DNA of 64,000 nt from JBBATK01 sp044224515 (GCA_044224515.1 JBGAKH010000004.1:62001-126000); one strand, 5' to 3'. Positions 35,256 through 45,900 are shown, counted from the first letter of the stretch. Numbers and translations are program-made. Notes: generated by a model not told the origin, from the sequence alone.

Positions 35256-36539
35256 TTACTTGTCAGCTTCGCCCATCACGGGATCAATACCCCCAATGAT
35301 CGCAACGACATCGGAAATCATCGACCCCTCCGTCATGTGCGCCAAACCTTGAAGGTTTGAGGTGGAAGGAGAACGAATCTTCATCTTCCATGGATATCCA
35401 CTTCCGTTCGACACGATATAAAAGCCAAGTTCACCCTTAGGCGATTCAATGGCCGTATAGGTTTCACCGGCCGGAGGTGCTGCACCAAAATTCACAATCA
35501 TGAAGTCGTTGATCAACTCTTCCATCTTTGTGTAGATCTCGGCCTTGTGTGCCTGAACGTGCTGAGGATCATTAAGCTTTACATCTCCACTCGGCGGGTT
35601 GTCCAGCAGTTGGTGTATCATCTTGATAGACTCGCGACACTCGCTCATGCGGACTTTATAACGCCCAAAGCAATCGGAATCCGTATGTGACTGTACTTCA
35701 AACTCCAGCTTGTCATACCACAAGTATGGCATGTCTCTACGCAGATCACGCTTCGAACCTGAAGCTCGTAAAACCGGTCCTGTCAAGCCTAAGGATATTG
35801 CTTTCTCAAGACTGCAATATCCAATGCCGGCCATACGGTCGATAAAAATACGATTGCGGTCAATCAATCCTTCAGAAGCCGCCAACTCTTTAAGGAATTG
35901 GGTTGCCCAGTCTCTGATCTTTTGCAAGGTCGCGTCGTCAATGTCATTGGCCACTCCACCAACGCGCGTGTAGCTTGTGGTAAATCTGGCGCCACAAATC
36001 AGCTCAAAGATGTCGTAGAGTTTCTCACGCTCGGCAAAGGTCCACAAAAACACGGTCAAAGCGCCAACATCCATACACGCAGCTCCAACTGCCAACATGT
36101 GTGAAGACAAGCGTGCTAACTCGCAAACAAGCGTTCGAATCCATTGTGCTCTCGGCGGAGCTTCAATTCCCATGGCAGTCTCAATTGCTAAGGCAATTGC
36201 TACGTTGTTCGACATGGGAGACAGATAATCAAGTCGGTCGGTGTGCGGAATAAACTCGTTATACGTAGTGTTTTCCGCTAACTTTTCATAACCACGGTGC
36301 AAATAGCCGAGCTCCGGAACACACTTGATGACGGTTTCTCCATCCAAACGCAACAACACACGAAGTACTCCGTGGGTCGCAGGATGCTGAGGACCCATAT
36401 TCAGAACCATGTCGTTCTCCAGGGGATCCTCAAAGAGAACGGATGTATCCTTGTCAACAAGCTCTTTGTAGATTTTGTCCTGTCGCGCCACTCGAACTCG
36501 CTCGAGCTTGGCGGAGGATCCTATCATGATTTCTTCCAT
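35256..36539 (-). CDS. nuoD: NADH-quinone oxidoreductase subunit D
   Basis: A 427-residue complex I subunit of the 49-kDa family, which with NuoB forms the quinone-reducing site in the peripheral arm. The hallmark MGPQHPATHGVLR lies at ~48-60, with both histidines of the quinone site. Conserved stretches such as ELGYLHRGYEK, RLDYLSPMSNNV, and the C-terminal SGYPWKMKIRSPS and SDVVAIIGGIDPVMGE are present. Length is normal. It stands alone: no other nuo gene lies on either side, a terminator follows, and an unrelated receiver gene precedes it by 116 bp. The isolation is unusual for a subunit normally encoded in a nuo operon. Confidence 0.97.
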   Translation of the reverse strand: MEEIMIGSSAKLERVRVARQDKIYKELVDKDTSVLFEDPLENDMVLNMGPQHPATHGVLRVLLRLDGETVIKCVPELGYLHRGYEKLAENTTYNEFIPHTDRLDYLSPMSNNVAIALAIETAMGIEAPPRAQWIRTLVCELARLSSHMLAVGAACMDVGALTVFLWTFAEREKLYDIFELICGARFTTSYTRVGGVANDIDDATLQKIRDWATQFLKELAASEGLIDRNRIFIDRMAGIGYCSLEKAISLGLTGPVLRASGSKRDLRRDMPYLWYDKLEFEVQSHTDSDCFGRYKVRMSECRESIKMIHQLLDNPPSGDVKLNDPQHVQAHKAEIYTKMEELINDFMIVNFGAAPPAGETYTAIESPKGELGFYIVSNGSGYPWKMKIRSPSTSNLQGLAHMTEGSMISDVVAIIGGIDPVMGEADK

Positions 36540-36655
36540 CAGTCTATTCCAGATGTTTGCAACCGAACGTTCAACAAAAATAACACGAATTCAGGCACTA
36601 TTGGCAGCAAATCGGCACGTTTGCCATCCTCCAGCACATGTGTTCTGCCGAGTGC

Positions 36656-37156
36656 TTACTTACTTGTCAAAAGACTCAAAAGTCCAAGAACAAAGACTCC
36701 TGCCAAGAGAATCCAAAAAGCCGTATTAATAAACTTCTGTCCCCCGGTTGGCTCTTTGGCATCGCGCAGCTGAAGGATATTCTGGACGGCTATTTCGAGC
36801 TTCAAAAAGGATGTCTCGTTTTTCAAAATGTAGTCATACGCACCGTACTTGATGGTATGCGCCGCTACTTCAGGCTGATCTTGCGACGTTAAGAAAACAA
36901 CCGGTGTCTCGGCATTGCGCTCTTTGATTTTTGACAACACCTGGATGCCATTCATGGCGTCCGCTTTTATGGAATCCAAAGAGTAATCCAAAATAACCAG
37001 GTCCGGTTGTAGGCCGGAAGCAAATGCTTCCTCCCCCGTACCGAAGGTCTCGATACGCGCATTCGCATGCTTCTTTAACAGAGAATCCTTCACCATCTCA
37101 CACATGATCGGATCGTCATCGATCACGACGATTGTCAGGAAACCGGGTGTTGCCAT
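36656..37156 (-). CDS. Response-regulator receiver with C-terminal membrane helix
   Basis: A 166-residue protein. Residues ~7-130 are a CheY-like receiver with all signature residues: the acidic cluster D13-D14-D15, phospho-acceptor Asp57 (LVILDYSL), Thr90 (VVFLTSQ) and Lys112 (YILKNE). After a short linker, residues ~142-163 form one hydrophobic helix (FINTAFWILLAGVFVLGLL) and the chain ends SLLTSK. There is no DNA-binding or enzymatic output domain. It would be a tail-anchored receiver facing the cytoplasm, perhaps a phosphate sink or localised adaptor. It precedes nuoD by 116 bp on the same strand. The cognate kinase is not in the window. Confidence 0.92.
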   Translation of the reverse strand: MATPGFLTIVVIDDDPIMCEMVKDSLLKKHANARIETFGTGEEAFASGLQPDLVILDYSLDSIKADAMNGIQVLSKIKERNAETPVVFLTSQDQPEVAAHTIKYGAYDYILKNETSFLKLEIAVQNILQLRDAKEPTGGQKFINTAFWILLAGVFVLGLLSLLTSK

Positions 37157-37515
37157 GTAAAGTATCGTCCAGTTGTTAGGAATTGCAACGTGCTACCTTC
37201 GGTAGGACTAAATGAGCTGCTGAAGGAGCGTCTAAAAATAGCGAATTCCGCATTTCTGTGGTATGGAGAAGCTAAAGCATCTTTCCACAGGGAGGGTCAG
37301 ATGGGCATGCGAAGCATGACCATAGCAAAAAATCAAAGCTTGTGAAGGTCGAACGACTTCATCTCTAACCCAAACACTGAAAACAGGTCGACCGCACGAC
37401 AAAACACTCGCTTCTCTTTTTTACCGGCTAGCGCACGAGTCGGACTACTCATCGCACTCAGTCGGCTTTTGGATTCCTCTCTTTTCTCTACCCTTTCACT
37501 GTCCTATTGAAACTA
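37157..37515. other. Intergenic region with small hairpins
   Basis: About 360 bp without a gene. It contains GCTACC-TTC-GGTAGG (37192-37206), similar to the palindrome at 9702, and a compound hairpin where GGTCA and TGACC (about 37295-37322) enclose CATGC-TTC-GCATG. These may belong to the 5' leader of the receiver gene or to an unrecognised RNA. No known RNA family was recognised. Confidence 0.4.
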
Positions 37516-38808
37516 CTATTTCATGCAGGAGAGCAGGTACAAACGCTGATTGATTTTACCTAGGGCTTCGTACCGATCGTTGCGCCTATTGTAGCGCGGA
37601 AGCGAGACTTCATCACACATTTTTGATACCCATAGCTCATTGCGCTCGATCTCTCGAAAGATAAGGCTGGTAGACGAGCTGTACGAAAACGTGCCACTTG
37701 ACGGTTTACGTGCAAAGCTACCGTCGATACTCAGGCTTTGATTGAGGAGATTCTTTTTTCCGTTGATACTAATGAAGCATTCGGAGTCACATCCCACAAA
37801 AATGAGCTCTGAACCATCGGCGCTGAAAAAAGGCATTCCGGTACCGACGGATCCTGCCGAGTACTCTGTGTTCGTCATGATAACAAGTCCGGCGCCGCTT
37901 TGTTGACTGCGAGCGGCCCACATTGGCATGCTTGGATGTAAAACCAAGGCGTCAAGATATTGATACTGTTGGCTAAAGAGTGGTCTTGTATACTCATCCG
38001 CAAGCAAAACAACTTGTCGAAGTCCTCCATTGCCCACGATTGCCGCAGCAACGGTTCCGCTGTGATTGATGGCTACTTCCGGAATCTCTGCGTATGGACC
38101 TGCGAGCTCCTCATCTCCGCGATAAATTCGCCACTGCGAGCCGCTGAGGTTGGCGTAAACAAGCTGTCCATCTGTCCAGAAGCCAAAGATCTTCACGTCG
38201 TCAAAGCCTGATATCTGTTTTCCATTGACGTAGAGATACTTAAGGCCCGCTTGAGTGCAGACGTACGCGACGTTGTCGGCCATGGGAGATATGACAATGG
38301 GTCCTACTCGGCCAAGCATGACATACTTCTGTTTTTGCACATACAGTACTTCCTGCGAACCTTCAATGATGGAATAGAGAAGTCGTGAATTCAAGCTGCC
38401 GAAGAAAACCTCGCCGGGCTGCGTGCATTGTACGATACGCTCGGAGCCATCGTCAAGCAGACGCCACTGATTATTATGTAATGCCCACGCTGCCCAGTGC
38501 TCCCCATCCGGTGAGAATCTGAGTCCCTGAATGGTTTGGAACGCTTCCGTCTGTTTGCCGTTAACCCAGAGACGATAGAGGCTGTCATAGGGCGAGGTTA
38601 CAGCCCACCAATTTTTTGTTGTGTCCAGTCCGTAGCTAAGCACTTTTTCAGAGCCATCCAGCACTAAGGCATCAGCACAAAAGTCCGCGTGCACGAGACC
38701 GGGGGCAATCAGAAGGACCACGATTGCAGCCAAGACAAAGCGACGGCATCGCGCGAAAGTACTCGCCTCAAAGCTTGGTAGTGTAAGACCTGGATTCATG
38801 CTGCTCAT
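37516..38808 (-). CDS. Exported beta-propeller-like protein, unknown function
   Basis: A 430-residue protein. A hydrophobic segment at ~22-41 (RRFVLAAIVVLLIAPGLVHA) is a signal peptide with a long N-region; no better start was found. The mature part consists of repeated units of ~50 residues with short WD40/TolB-like features: RLWVNGKQT, GLRFSPDGEHWAAWAL, YLYVNGKQISG, PEVAINHSGTVAAAI, MPFFSADGSELIFVG. A propeller fold is likely. Three to four Cys are scattered near the end. Its ATG overlaps the TGA of the cyclo-ligase gene (ATGA), so translation is coupled. The pairing with a folate enzyme is probably organisational rather than functional. I recognise no specific family. Confidence 0.8.
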   Translation of the reverse strand: MSSMNPGLTLPSFEASTFARCRRFVLAAIVVLLIAPGLVHADFCADALVLDGSEKVLSYGLDTTKNWWAVTSPYDSLYRLWVNGKQTEAFQTIQGLRFSPDGEHWAAWALHNNQWRLLDDGSERIVQCTQPGEVFFGSLNSRLLYSIIEGSQEVLYVQKQKYVMLGRVGPIVISPMADNVAYVCTQAGLKYLYVNGKQISGFDDVKIFGFWTDGQLVYANLSGSQWRIYRGDEELAGPYAEIPEVAINHSGTVAAAIVGNGGLRQVVLLADEYTRPLFSQQYQYLDALVLHPSMPMWAARSQQSGAGLVIMTNTEYSAGSVGTGMPFFSADGSELIFVGCDSECFISINGKKNLLNQSLSIDGSFARKPSSGTFSYSSSTSLIFREIERNELWVSKMCDEVSLPRYNRRNDRYEALGKINQRLYLLSCMK

Positions 38809-39416
38809 CGAAAAACTATCGGTGTCTGTGGTAGCGGTTGCGTTGTTTTTAAAGTGCGGATAAGTCCCTGTTCGCAGACAATCGCATCCAGCTGAACGTC
38901 GTGTGACTCAGTCAAGAACTCATCTGAGTAACACATGCTATAACAATATCCGAATGCGAACAAGGCTGCATCACGCAGAAAGCGGTCATAGTAGCCTCCA
39001 CCATAACCAACGCGAAACAACTGCTGATTAAAGGCTAACAACGGCACAACCACCAGCGGTTTCGACGCCAAAACTTCTTCTTTGGTGTACAGCATGGGCG
39101 AGATGGGAACGGGAACTCCGAATTCTCCCGCTCGCACTGAATCGCCCGAGCTGAAGCGTGCGTGCTTCAATTCACGATCTCCCGGAATAGTGATTGGCAC
39201 GAATACTTCTTTTCCGTCTTCCCATGCCTGACGTATCAGAGGCATGGTGTCGGGTTCGGATCCTTTACTCAAATACACGTGCAGGCTAGCGGCGTGTTGA
39301 TACTCGAAACACTGCTGCAGAGTCAGACACATGGCTTCGGACCATTCGCGTATCAGGGGTGCAGCAATGGCATCGCGCTCTTCAAGTTTACCTTTGCGAA
39401 CTTCCTGCTTATTCAT
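38805..39416 (-). CDS. 5-formyltetrahydrofolate cyclo-ligase
   Basis: A 203-residue enzyme that converts 5-formyltetrahydrofolate to 5,10-methenyltetrahydrofolate with ATP, returning a stored folate to one-carbon metabolism. ATG 39416 gives MNKQEVRKGKLEERDAI, the expected start with its conserved lysine and arginine; the frame upstream to 39527 is only overlap with the transporter gene. Family marks are HVYLSKGSEPDT, EVFVPI, and the ATP/Mg motif RVGYGGGYYDRFL. It overlaps the transporter gene by 8 bp and the exported propeller gene by 4 bp, so the three are tightly linked. Confidence 0.94.
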   Translation of the reverse strand: MNKQEVRKGKLEERDAIAAPLIREWSEAMCLTLQQCFEYQHAASLHVYLSKGSEPDTMPLIRQAWEDGKEVFVPITIPGDRELKHARFSSGDSVRAGEFGVPVPISPMLYTKEEVLASKPLVVVPLLAFNQQLFRVGYGGGYYDRFLRDAALFAFGYCYSMCYSDEFLTESHDVQLDAIVCEQGLIRTLKTTQPLPQTPIVFR

Positions 39417-40383
39417 CTGTCTGAATCGACGTTGAACTATTTTCTTGTGTATCCGAGTTGCTTCGCAACTCGCCGGCAGATCGACGAAGCCAAAGCGAAG
39501 CCGTATCGGCAAAAATAATGGAGCCAATCATTATGATCGCACCACTGAGTTCGAGAGTGCTGAGTCGCTCGTTGTGACTGAAGTAGGCAATTGCCGATGC
39601 GAAAATAGGTTCAAGGGTGAAAATGATGCCTGCCTTAACCGGAGGCACATAGCGCTGCACTTTCGTTTGGATGTAGGTAGAAGCTAAGGATCCGAGCAAC
39701 GCAGTGTATAGCAATGCGATGACCAACGTAGTTGACCAAGACGGAATAATGCTTGGTGTTGTATCTGAAGAAACACCGAATGCAGCTCGTATCGATAGAA
39801 TGAGTAGACCACAGACAACGGTCGTCGCAAACTGAGCCAAAACGAGATGTTCGCTAAAGTGTGGAACGTCTTTGTGTCTTGTTGAAGACTTATCGAGAAA
39901 GCTAATATAAAATGCCCACATGAGCGAGCCGCAAAGGGTCATTGCATCTCCTTTGTTGATCGCCTGTGCATCAGGATGCGTCAGCATAACCAATCCAACC
40001 GAGGCAAAGAGGACAGCAATTCCGTGTATTCTCGTGACGCTGACGCGACGTATCAACCAATCGGCTCCGGGTACGAAGAGTACAACCATTCCGGTGATGA
40101 ATGCGCTCTTGGATATTGAGGTGTATTGCAAACCCCAGGTTTGTAGTAAAAATCCGGAACCGTATAGGAAACCAAGTATGGCACCGTCTCTGACACTTTC
40201 TTTCGATAGCGAACGGAGGCTAGAGTACCATAGGACAACTCCTACCGCAACGGCAATCATCAAACGCAAGACAACAAAGACAAAGGGATCACAACTGTCG
40301 AGTGCGTACTTGGTAAACACAAAGGTGCCTGACCAAAACACGGTCGTCAGCGCAAGGAGAAATTCTGCTTTGCGTTCGGTCAT
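39409..40383 (-). CDS. EamA/DMT family transporter
   Basis: A 324-residue inner-membrane protein with about ten hydrophobic helices and two EamA repeats, typical of drug/metabolite transporters (RhaT/YdcZ-like). ATG 40383 (MTERKAEFLLALTTVFWSGTF) is chosen because it begins directly before helix 1; the upstream frame overlaps pbpC. Conserved features include VFWSGTFVFTKYAL, SKSAFITGMVVLFVP, and the second-repeat segment VKAGIIFTLEPIFASAIAY. Substrates of this family range from amino acids to nucleotides, and this one cannot be assigned. It is 65 bp from pbpC and overlaps the cyclo-ligase gene. Confidence 0.93.
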   Translation of the reverse strand: MTERKAEFLLALTTVFWSGTFVFTKYALDSCDPFVFVVLRLMIAVAVGVVLWYSSLRSLSKESVRDGAILGFLYGSGFLLQTWGLQYTSISKSAFITGMVVLFVPGADWLIRRVSVTRIHGIAVLFASVGLVMLTHPDAQAINKGDAMTLCGSLMWAFYISFLDKSSTRHKDVPHFSEHLVLAQFATTVVCGLLILSIRAAFGVSSDTTPSIIPSWSTTLVIALLYTALLGSLASTYIQTKVQRYVPPVKAGIIFTLEPIFASAIAYFSHNERLSTLELSGAIIMIGSIIFADTASLWLRRSAGELRSNSDTQENSSTSIQTDE

Positions 40384-40448
40384 ACTTGCTACGGTGTTAG
40401 AAAATGTCGAGGTGAAGAAGTGTGGTGCCTGCAAGTGAAGGAGAATTC

Positions 40449-42797
40449 TTATTCCCAATCAACCATCACAAAGATATTAGTATTGCGTCCTTTGTCATCA
40501 CAGCAAGAGATCTTGTTGCGTCCTCGTTGGGGCTTGAAAAAGAGGGATTCCGATGCTTTACTCTCGGACAAGAGCTTGTCATTAAGATACCAGTACACGT
40601 TCTCCACATCGGCTGAGACGCTGGCACTGAGCATCATGGGTGCGTCGTCATTGCGATTGACGATGTACGATTTTCCATCTGTGGGAGAGTTGATACGCGG
40701 TCCCTGCTCTCGTTCCACACGTGTGCAGGCAGGATTGTGTGGAGGCGCGATCTGCACAGCCACTCGTTCACTTTTATAGTACGACAAGAGTTCGGGAGCG
40801 TAGGATTTCACCATCATTGTCCGGTATGCTCCTCGCGGCAAACAACTTGTACAGTAGCTCATACGACCATCCGGAGAGACGGCTATTCGTCGTACGTGTT
40901 CGCACTTCCGGGCAGGAGAAACAGTCGGCACAAAATAATCAGTAACAGTTTTGTCGCAGTACTCCCCCGGAGGAAGTCCGGTCTCTGCACAGACAATACG
41001 AAAATCCACATCAGCCGGAGCTTTGTACCATTCCGAAGTGGCGTTGTAGTCAAGAGAGTTGAACAACTCGAACAACAAAGGGGTGGCACTTGTGGAGCCT
41101 GTAAGATCGGCGATACCTTCACCGCTGAAGTTTCCAACCCACACTGCAATTGTATACTTCTTATTGTAACCAACACTCCACGCGTCTCGTCGTCCGTAGG
41201 AGGTGCCCGTTTTCCATGCTACTTTGGGAACGTGTGTGGCGCTCATAAAGTTCACAGGTAAATCCGGACGTGTCAACTGCGTTAAGATGTCCGTCACCAT
41301 GAAGGCAGAGGCCGGCGACACGATGCGACGTCCATTTGTATCGACATCTTCCGGAATCCAATGCAGCGGACGTACTATTCCGCCTGAGGCAAAACATGAG
41401 TACATCTGCGCCAACTCTTCAAGACGCACACCGCAACCACCCAGAGCCAAAGACAGACCGACATTGGCAGCATCAGCTTTGATATCTCTGAAACCCAGTG
41501 TATTTAGTTTCTGCGCAAAAGGTTGTACACCGATATCGTGCAATACTTTCACTGCCGGAATATTCAACGATTGGGCAAGGGCTTGTTCTACACTGACCGC
41601 ACCATGAAAGGTCTGATCGTAGTTTTCGGGACTGTATCCGTTGTAGTTCAAGGGTACGTCAGTCACGATAGTCTTCGGTGTAAGTAAGCCTTGATCTATC
41701 GCCTGTGCGTACAATAAGGGTTTCAAAGCAGATCCCGGTGATCGCAATGCTTGAACACCATCACACTCCCCCGCGTGTGCTTTGTCGTTGAAGTCTGCCG
41801 AGCCCACATATGCCTCCACATTGCGCGTTTGATTATTGAGTACCATGACCGCGCAGTTGTAGATACCAAGCATCTTGGTTCGTTGAACGTAGTTGAAGCA
41901 CAACTGCGTACAAAGTTGTTGGGCTTTGGCTGAGAGTGTACTCTGTATGATAGGGCGATTTGGAAATCGGGAGCGTAAACGCAAGGCATAATGCGGAGCC
42001 CAACGCGGAATTGCCACTCTCTTGAGCACAAGGGGTTCACGCAAAGCGTCATCGATCATCTCTTTTCTAAACACTTCACGCTGAGCAAATCGATGTAGCC
42101 ACAGGTCTCTTTGACTTAAAATCTCGGGATTCTGTTCTCCCAAGCGTAAAGTGGTCGGACGATTTGGAATGACCGAAAGGCAAACCACTTGCGCCAACGA
42201 CAATTGTTGCGGAAGTCGATCATAATACAATAGCGATGCAGCCTTTACTCCTTCAATGTTCCCTCCGTACGGCACAAGGTTGAGGTACATCTGAAGGATC
42301 TCATCTTTGGAGTAGTGCAGTTCAAGCTGAAGCGCGTGCACACATTCAATCAGTTTAGATACGAGTGTCCGAGGACGCGGCTGCAACAGGCGTGCAACCT
42401 GCATCGTGATCGTGCTCGCGCCGCTTTGTACCCGAAGGTGACTGAGATTCATAACAGCTGCTCGTACGATGGCAATCGGATTTACACCCGGATGCCAATA
42501 AAACCAGCGGTCCTCTTTGTACACGATAGCCTGACGCAACAAAGGAGATATTTCAGCCAACTCGGTCTTCATCCTCCATTTCTGATCCGCTGACAAAAAC
42601 GCTTGCACTACGGTTCCATCCGCTGCCGTGACAATCTGTGCGTAAGGAATGAAAGGTTTGAATGGTAAAGCCCGGTCCACCACGAGAAGTGCAGCGAGTA
42701 CGCATACGAACGTAACAGCCGTGCGTCGAAACGACTGTACCTGCCATTGAAGACGGACATAGGACCGCACTCTTTTGAAAACACTGCGACTGGACAC
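40449..42797 (-). CDS. pbpC: Penicillin-binding protein 1C
   Basis: A 782-residue bifunctional peptidoglycan synthase. GTG 42797 is the only plausible start; an in-frame TGA lies 24 nt upstream. One membrane anchor is at ~26-43. The GT51 glycosyltransferase domain (~60-240) has catalytic Glu in YKEDRWFYWHPGVNP (~94). The transpeptidase domain carries the SxxK motif in GSALKP (~354), SLN, and KTGTSYGRRDAW (~525). The C-terminal ~90 residues match the BiPBP_C domain specific to PBP1C. It is downstream of the alpha-2-macroglobulin gene, an association well known from other bacteria, where the two act in periplasmic defence and wall repair. Confidence 0.95.
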   Translation of the reverse strand: MSSRSVFKRVRSYVRLQWQVQSFRRTAVTFVCVLAALLVVDRALPFKPFIPYAQIVTAADGTVVQAFLSADQKWRMKTELAEISPLLRQAIVYKEDRWFYWHPGVNPIAIVRAAVMNLSHLRVQSGASTITMQVARLLQPRPRTLVSKLIECVHALQLELHYSKDEILQMYLNLVPYGGNIEGVKAASLLYYDRLPQQLSLAQVVCLSVIPNRPTTLRLGEQNPEILSQRDLWLHRFAQREVFRKEMIDDALREPLVLKRVAIPRWAPHYALRLRSRFPNRPIIQSTLSAKAQQLCTQLCFNYVQRTKMLGIYNCAVMVLNNQTRNVEAYVGSADFNDKAHAGECDGVQALRSPGSALKPLLYAQAIDQGLLTPKTIVTDVPLNYNGYSPENYDQTFHGAVSVEQALAQSLNIPAVKVLHDIGVQPFAQKLNTLGFRDIKADAANVGLSLALGGCGVRLEELAQMYSCFASGGIVRPLHWIPEDVDTNGRRIVSPASAFMVTDILTQLTRPDLPVNFMSATHVPKVAWKTGTSYGRRDAWSVGYNKKYTIAVWVGNFSGEGIADLTGSTSATPLLFELFNSLDYNATSEWYKAPADVDFRIVCAETGLPPGEYCDKTVTDYFVPTVSPARKCEHVRRIAVSPDGRMSYCTSCLPRGAYRTMMVKSYAPELLSYYKSERVAVQIAPPHNPACTRVEREQGPRINSPTDGKSYIVNRNDDAPMMLSASVSADVENVYWYLNDKLLSESKASESLFFKPQRGRNKISCCDDKGRNTNIFVMVDWE

Positions 42798-42948
42798 GTG
42801 TGGTTTTAATCTAAAAGTTCATAGTGATGAACACTATAACTATTCATCATAGAAGGGATACTCTTGGGTTTACCAGCTCTATAGTCTATCGTGGTGTACG
42901 AAGATTGATACAATAGCAATGATCACTACGAGCAGAGTTCTAGACCAA

Positions 42949-42976
42949 AGCCGCCTGCAGTATGCTACAGACGGCT
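42949..42976 (-). terminator. Probable terminator after the alpha-2-macroglobulin gene
   Basis: On the minus strand AGCCGTCTGTAG pairs with CTGCAGGCGGCT (two G-U pairs) around a CATA loop, followed by TTGG rather than a full U-tract. It begins 18 nt downstream of the stop and would separate the macroglobulin gene from pbpC, at least partly. Confidence 0.6.
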
Positions 42977-42993
42977 CTTTAGTCTTTCTTAAT

Positions 42994-45900
42994 TTACTGA
43001 ACAACGCGTATTGTCCCTGCGCCATTGTACGAATGGAATTCACCATTGTACATGGCATCAGCTGCGGCAGGTCCGACCTTGAAGACACCCGGCGACACAG
43101 CTCTGAGTACATAATAGAAACTCTGGACACCATTGAGATTGGTAAAGAGATTGATACGATCATCTCTATAATCCGTGTAGCTTGCTTTTGTTTCATTCTT
43201 AATCCACTTCAACTCGGGGACCTCTGTAATACGCGAATTTTCGATCTCGAAACCCGCAGGCAGCATATCGGTGATCGCTACGTTCTCAACACTAGCACGG
43301 TTAAGTGCATCTAATGTCAATCGCACCACGACCAGGTCATTTTGCTTGAAGGTACCTGTAGTAATCTCGCGACCAAATCGGTCGAAGTATGAACGACGGA
43401 TGCGCAGAAAACTGTCTTCTATCTTCACATCGTTCGAGCTGTTGATTCCACTGACTTCGTAGAAATAGTAAACAGTGCCTCCCTTTGCCGCGATGGAGAC
43501 ATTCTGTCCGGCGAGACCTTCACTGATGCTAACATCTGCATCCTTCAGTTCCACTTTCTTCGAGCCGTACGTCACAACAGCTGAACCTTTCGAAGGACCA
43601 CTTTTTCGTGCAATTTTTCCGAGAGCGATAATCGCAAAGGCATTTTCCTGCGTCGAGAAATATCGTTGGGAGCGTAACAATTGCGATAGGTGACGTGTCA
43701 TCGTATTCACTTGCGGATTCGCATAGTCAACGTCTGCTAAGGTCGAGAGTGTCAAGGCCTCATCTCGTATTCGCGAGCTGAAACATCCTCCAAAATCATT
43801 TACCGAATACTCATCGATGCGTTGCGGACTGAGTTTTTCGTAGCTGCCTCTATCGCCCAAATACAGGAAGGTACAGGCAAGGAGGTAGCGACTATCTGCC
43901 GTCATCACACTCGTGGCATTCTTGTAGAAGTTCATCAATGCAACATCTTGCTTTCCAGCCAGTGCCAGTACGTACAATGAATAGAATATTTCTTGAGGTG
44001 CAACCTGACGAGTATGTGTTGCATTCGCATCATCATAGTAGGTGTACGTGCGTTTATCACTCATGTGAGCCTGCTTCGTCAGATATTGTAGAAGTCTATC
44101 CAGCGTAGTAGAACTCACTTCAAAGCCTGAGCGCTTGGCTTCAATGAGGAAATGGGCAGCATAGGCGGAGCCCCACCACGATTCTTTGATATCTCCTTGC
44201 CAATAAGAGAGCGCACCGTTGTAGAGCTGCATCGATTGCAATTTGTTGACCGCTTCTTGAACATTCTGATTGATCCCGTTGCGTTGCGCAGTCGATAACG
44301 ATGAGCTCAGATCAGCTACGTAGAGCTGTGGAAAGGCCTTCGATGTCGTTTGCTCCACGCAACCGTAGGGATATCCGATTAAGTAGTCCAACTGTTTACC
44401 AAACTCTGCCACTAACGAACGACTAACTACCAGTTTAGCTTTCATGGTCGATGGTATGAAGCTTGCACTCATTGCAAGTGTTTTGGTTTCACCGGCGCCA
44501 ATAGCACCTGCGCCTGTATTTTTCGTTAGAGAGGAAATCGGGCGAACTGCAATCTCTGTGTGGTCGACATAATTTTCAGAATTGGCATTGACCTTTACAT
44601 CGATGTTCGCAACTCCTATGGCGTTTTGTGCTACAACATTAAACTGCAGTCGCGCCTCGGAGTTCGGGGCGATCGACGCGCTCTGACTGAGATTTCCGAT
44701 TGCGCGTGCAGCCCCGCTCACTTGAATCGCGGCAGAAATCGACATTGGTTTTGAGGTTGTATTACTGAGCGTCACAGGAACACGCAATGAGTCACCCGGA
44801 CTCATAAATCGCGGAAGGCCGGTACTGACTACCAAGGGATCTGCAACGGTGATGTTCTTCTCTGCTGAACCAAATGCCTTTGCTTTATAGGCCACTGCCA
44901 TAACACGCAGAGAACCACTGAATTGTGGTATGTCGATGGTGAACGAAGCTTCACCACTACCATTCGTTTTGAGCACACCACTCCAAAAGGCAATCAGATT
45001 GAAGCGCTTGGTAATGACCGGAGAGAGCCTATTCTCATATGCATCGTCACCTGCTCCATAACTAATCTTTGTGGGCTTGAGGTCCGGGAAAATGTAAGGG
45101 TAGACATCAAAGGAGTTGACTTGAAGTGCTCTTTTTTGATAGAAATAGGCGTGGGGATCCGGAGTCTTGGTACGCTTGATGGCCAGAATCCCTTCATCTA
45201 CCACGGCTATTGTCATTTCAGCACCGGCTGCTCCCTGGGCTCGTACACGTATGGTCTGTTTCGAATTTGATCGTGCCCGATCGGGAGCGTCGATGGAGAG
45301 CGCAATGCGCGAGTTTTGCGGTTCACACATAAGAGGTGCCGCACCATGTGCCACTGTAAGTGGCATACTGCCATCATCCAAGGGCTTGAACAAGGTCGCA
45401 ACCACATAAACATTGGGTACCATGTCTTCCGTGAGCTTGATTTCTAGCTTCGCGGATTTTTCGTCAGTATTGAGATACTGATAACTCAATACACCGTTCC
45501 GCTCGATCGATACCAGCAAGCGTCCGGCAAATGGTGTTTTAAACAACACGTTTGCCGTCTCGCCTACTCGATAACTTTGTTTATCCATCGAGATGTCGAT
45601 CGTACCTTCTTTTTTCACTTCGAAGGCCGTGCTTTCCGTACTACCCCATGACCATGCCCACATACTACGGCTGACGTAGTTTTCACTTTCCGGACTCATC
45701 ACGCGAAGTTCATAGTCGCCACTCATTGGAGGCGTTACAGTTACCGATCCACCATTGTTGTTTATCGTGATGACTCGGTCGAGCAGAACATCAATCTTAC
45801 GTTGTGATACGTAATTAAAGCCTCCCCATGATGTCTTCTCGAGCACGGTCTGCCATGTTGCTTTTACAAATTGTACGTGAGCCTGAGCTGTTGTTGCATT

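Noticed and set aside
36297..36773. A 158-codon plus-strand ORF opposite nuoD and the receiver gene
   Set aside because: It is antisense to two confidently identified genes and has no domain.
40737..41261. A 174-codon plus-strand ORF opposite pbpC
   Set aside because: It is antisense to the conserved transpeptidase domain and shows no protein features.
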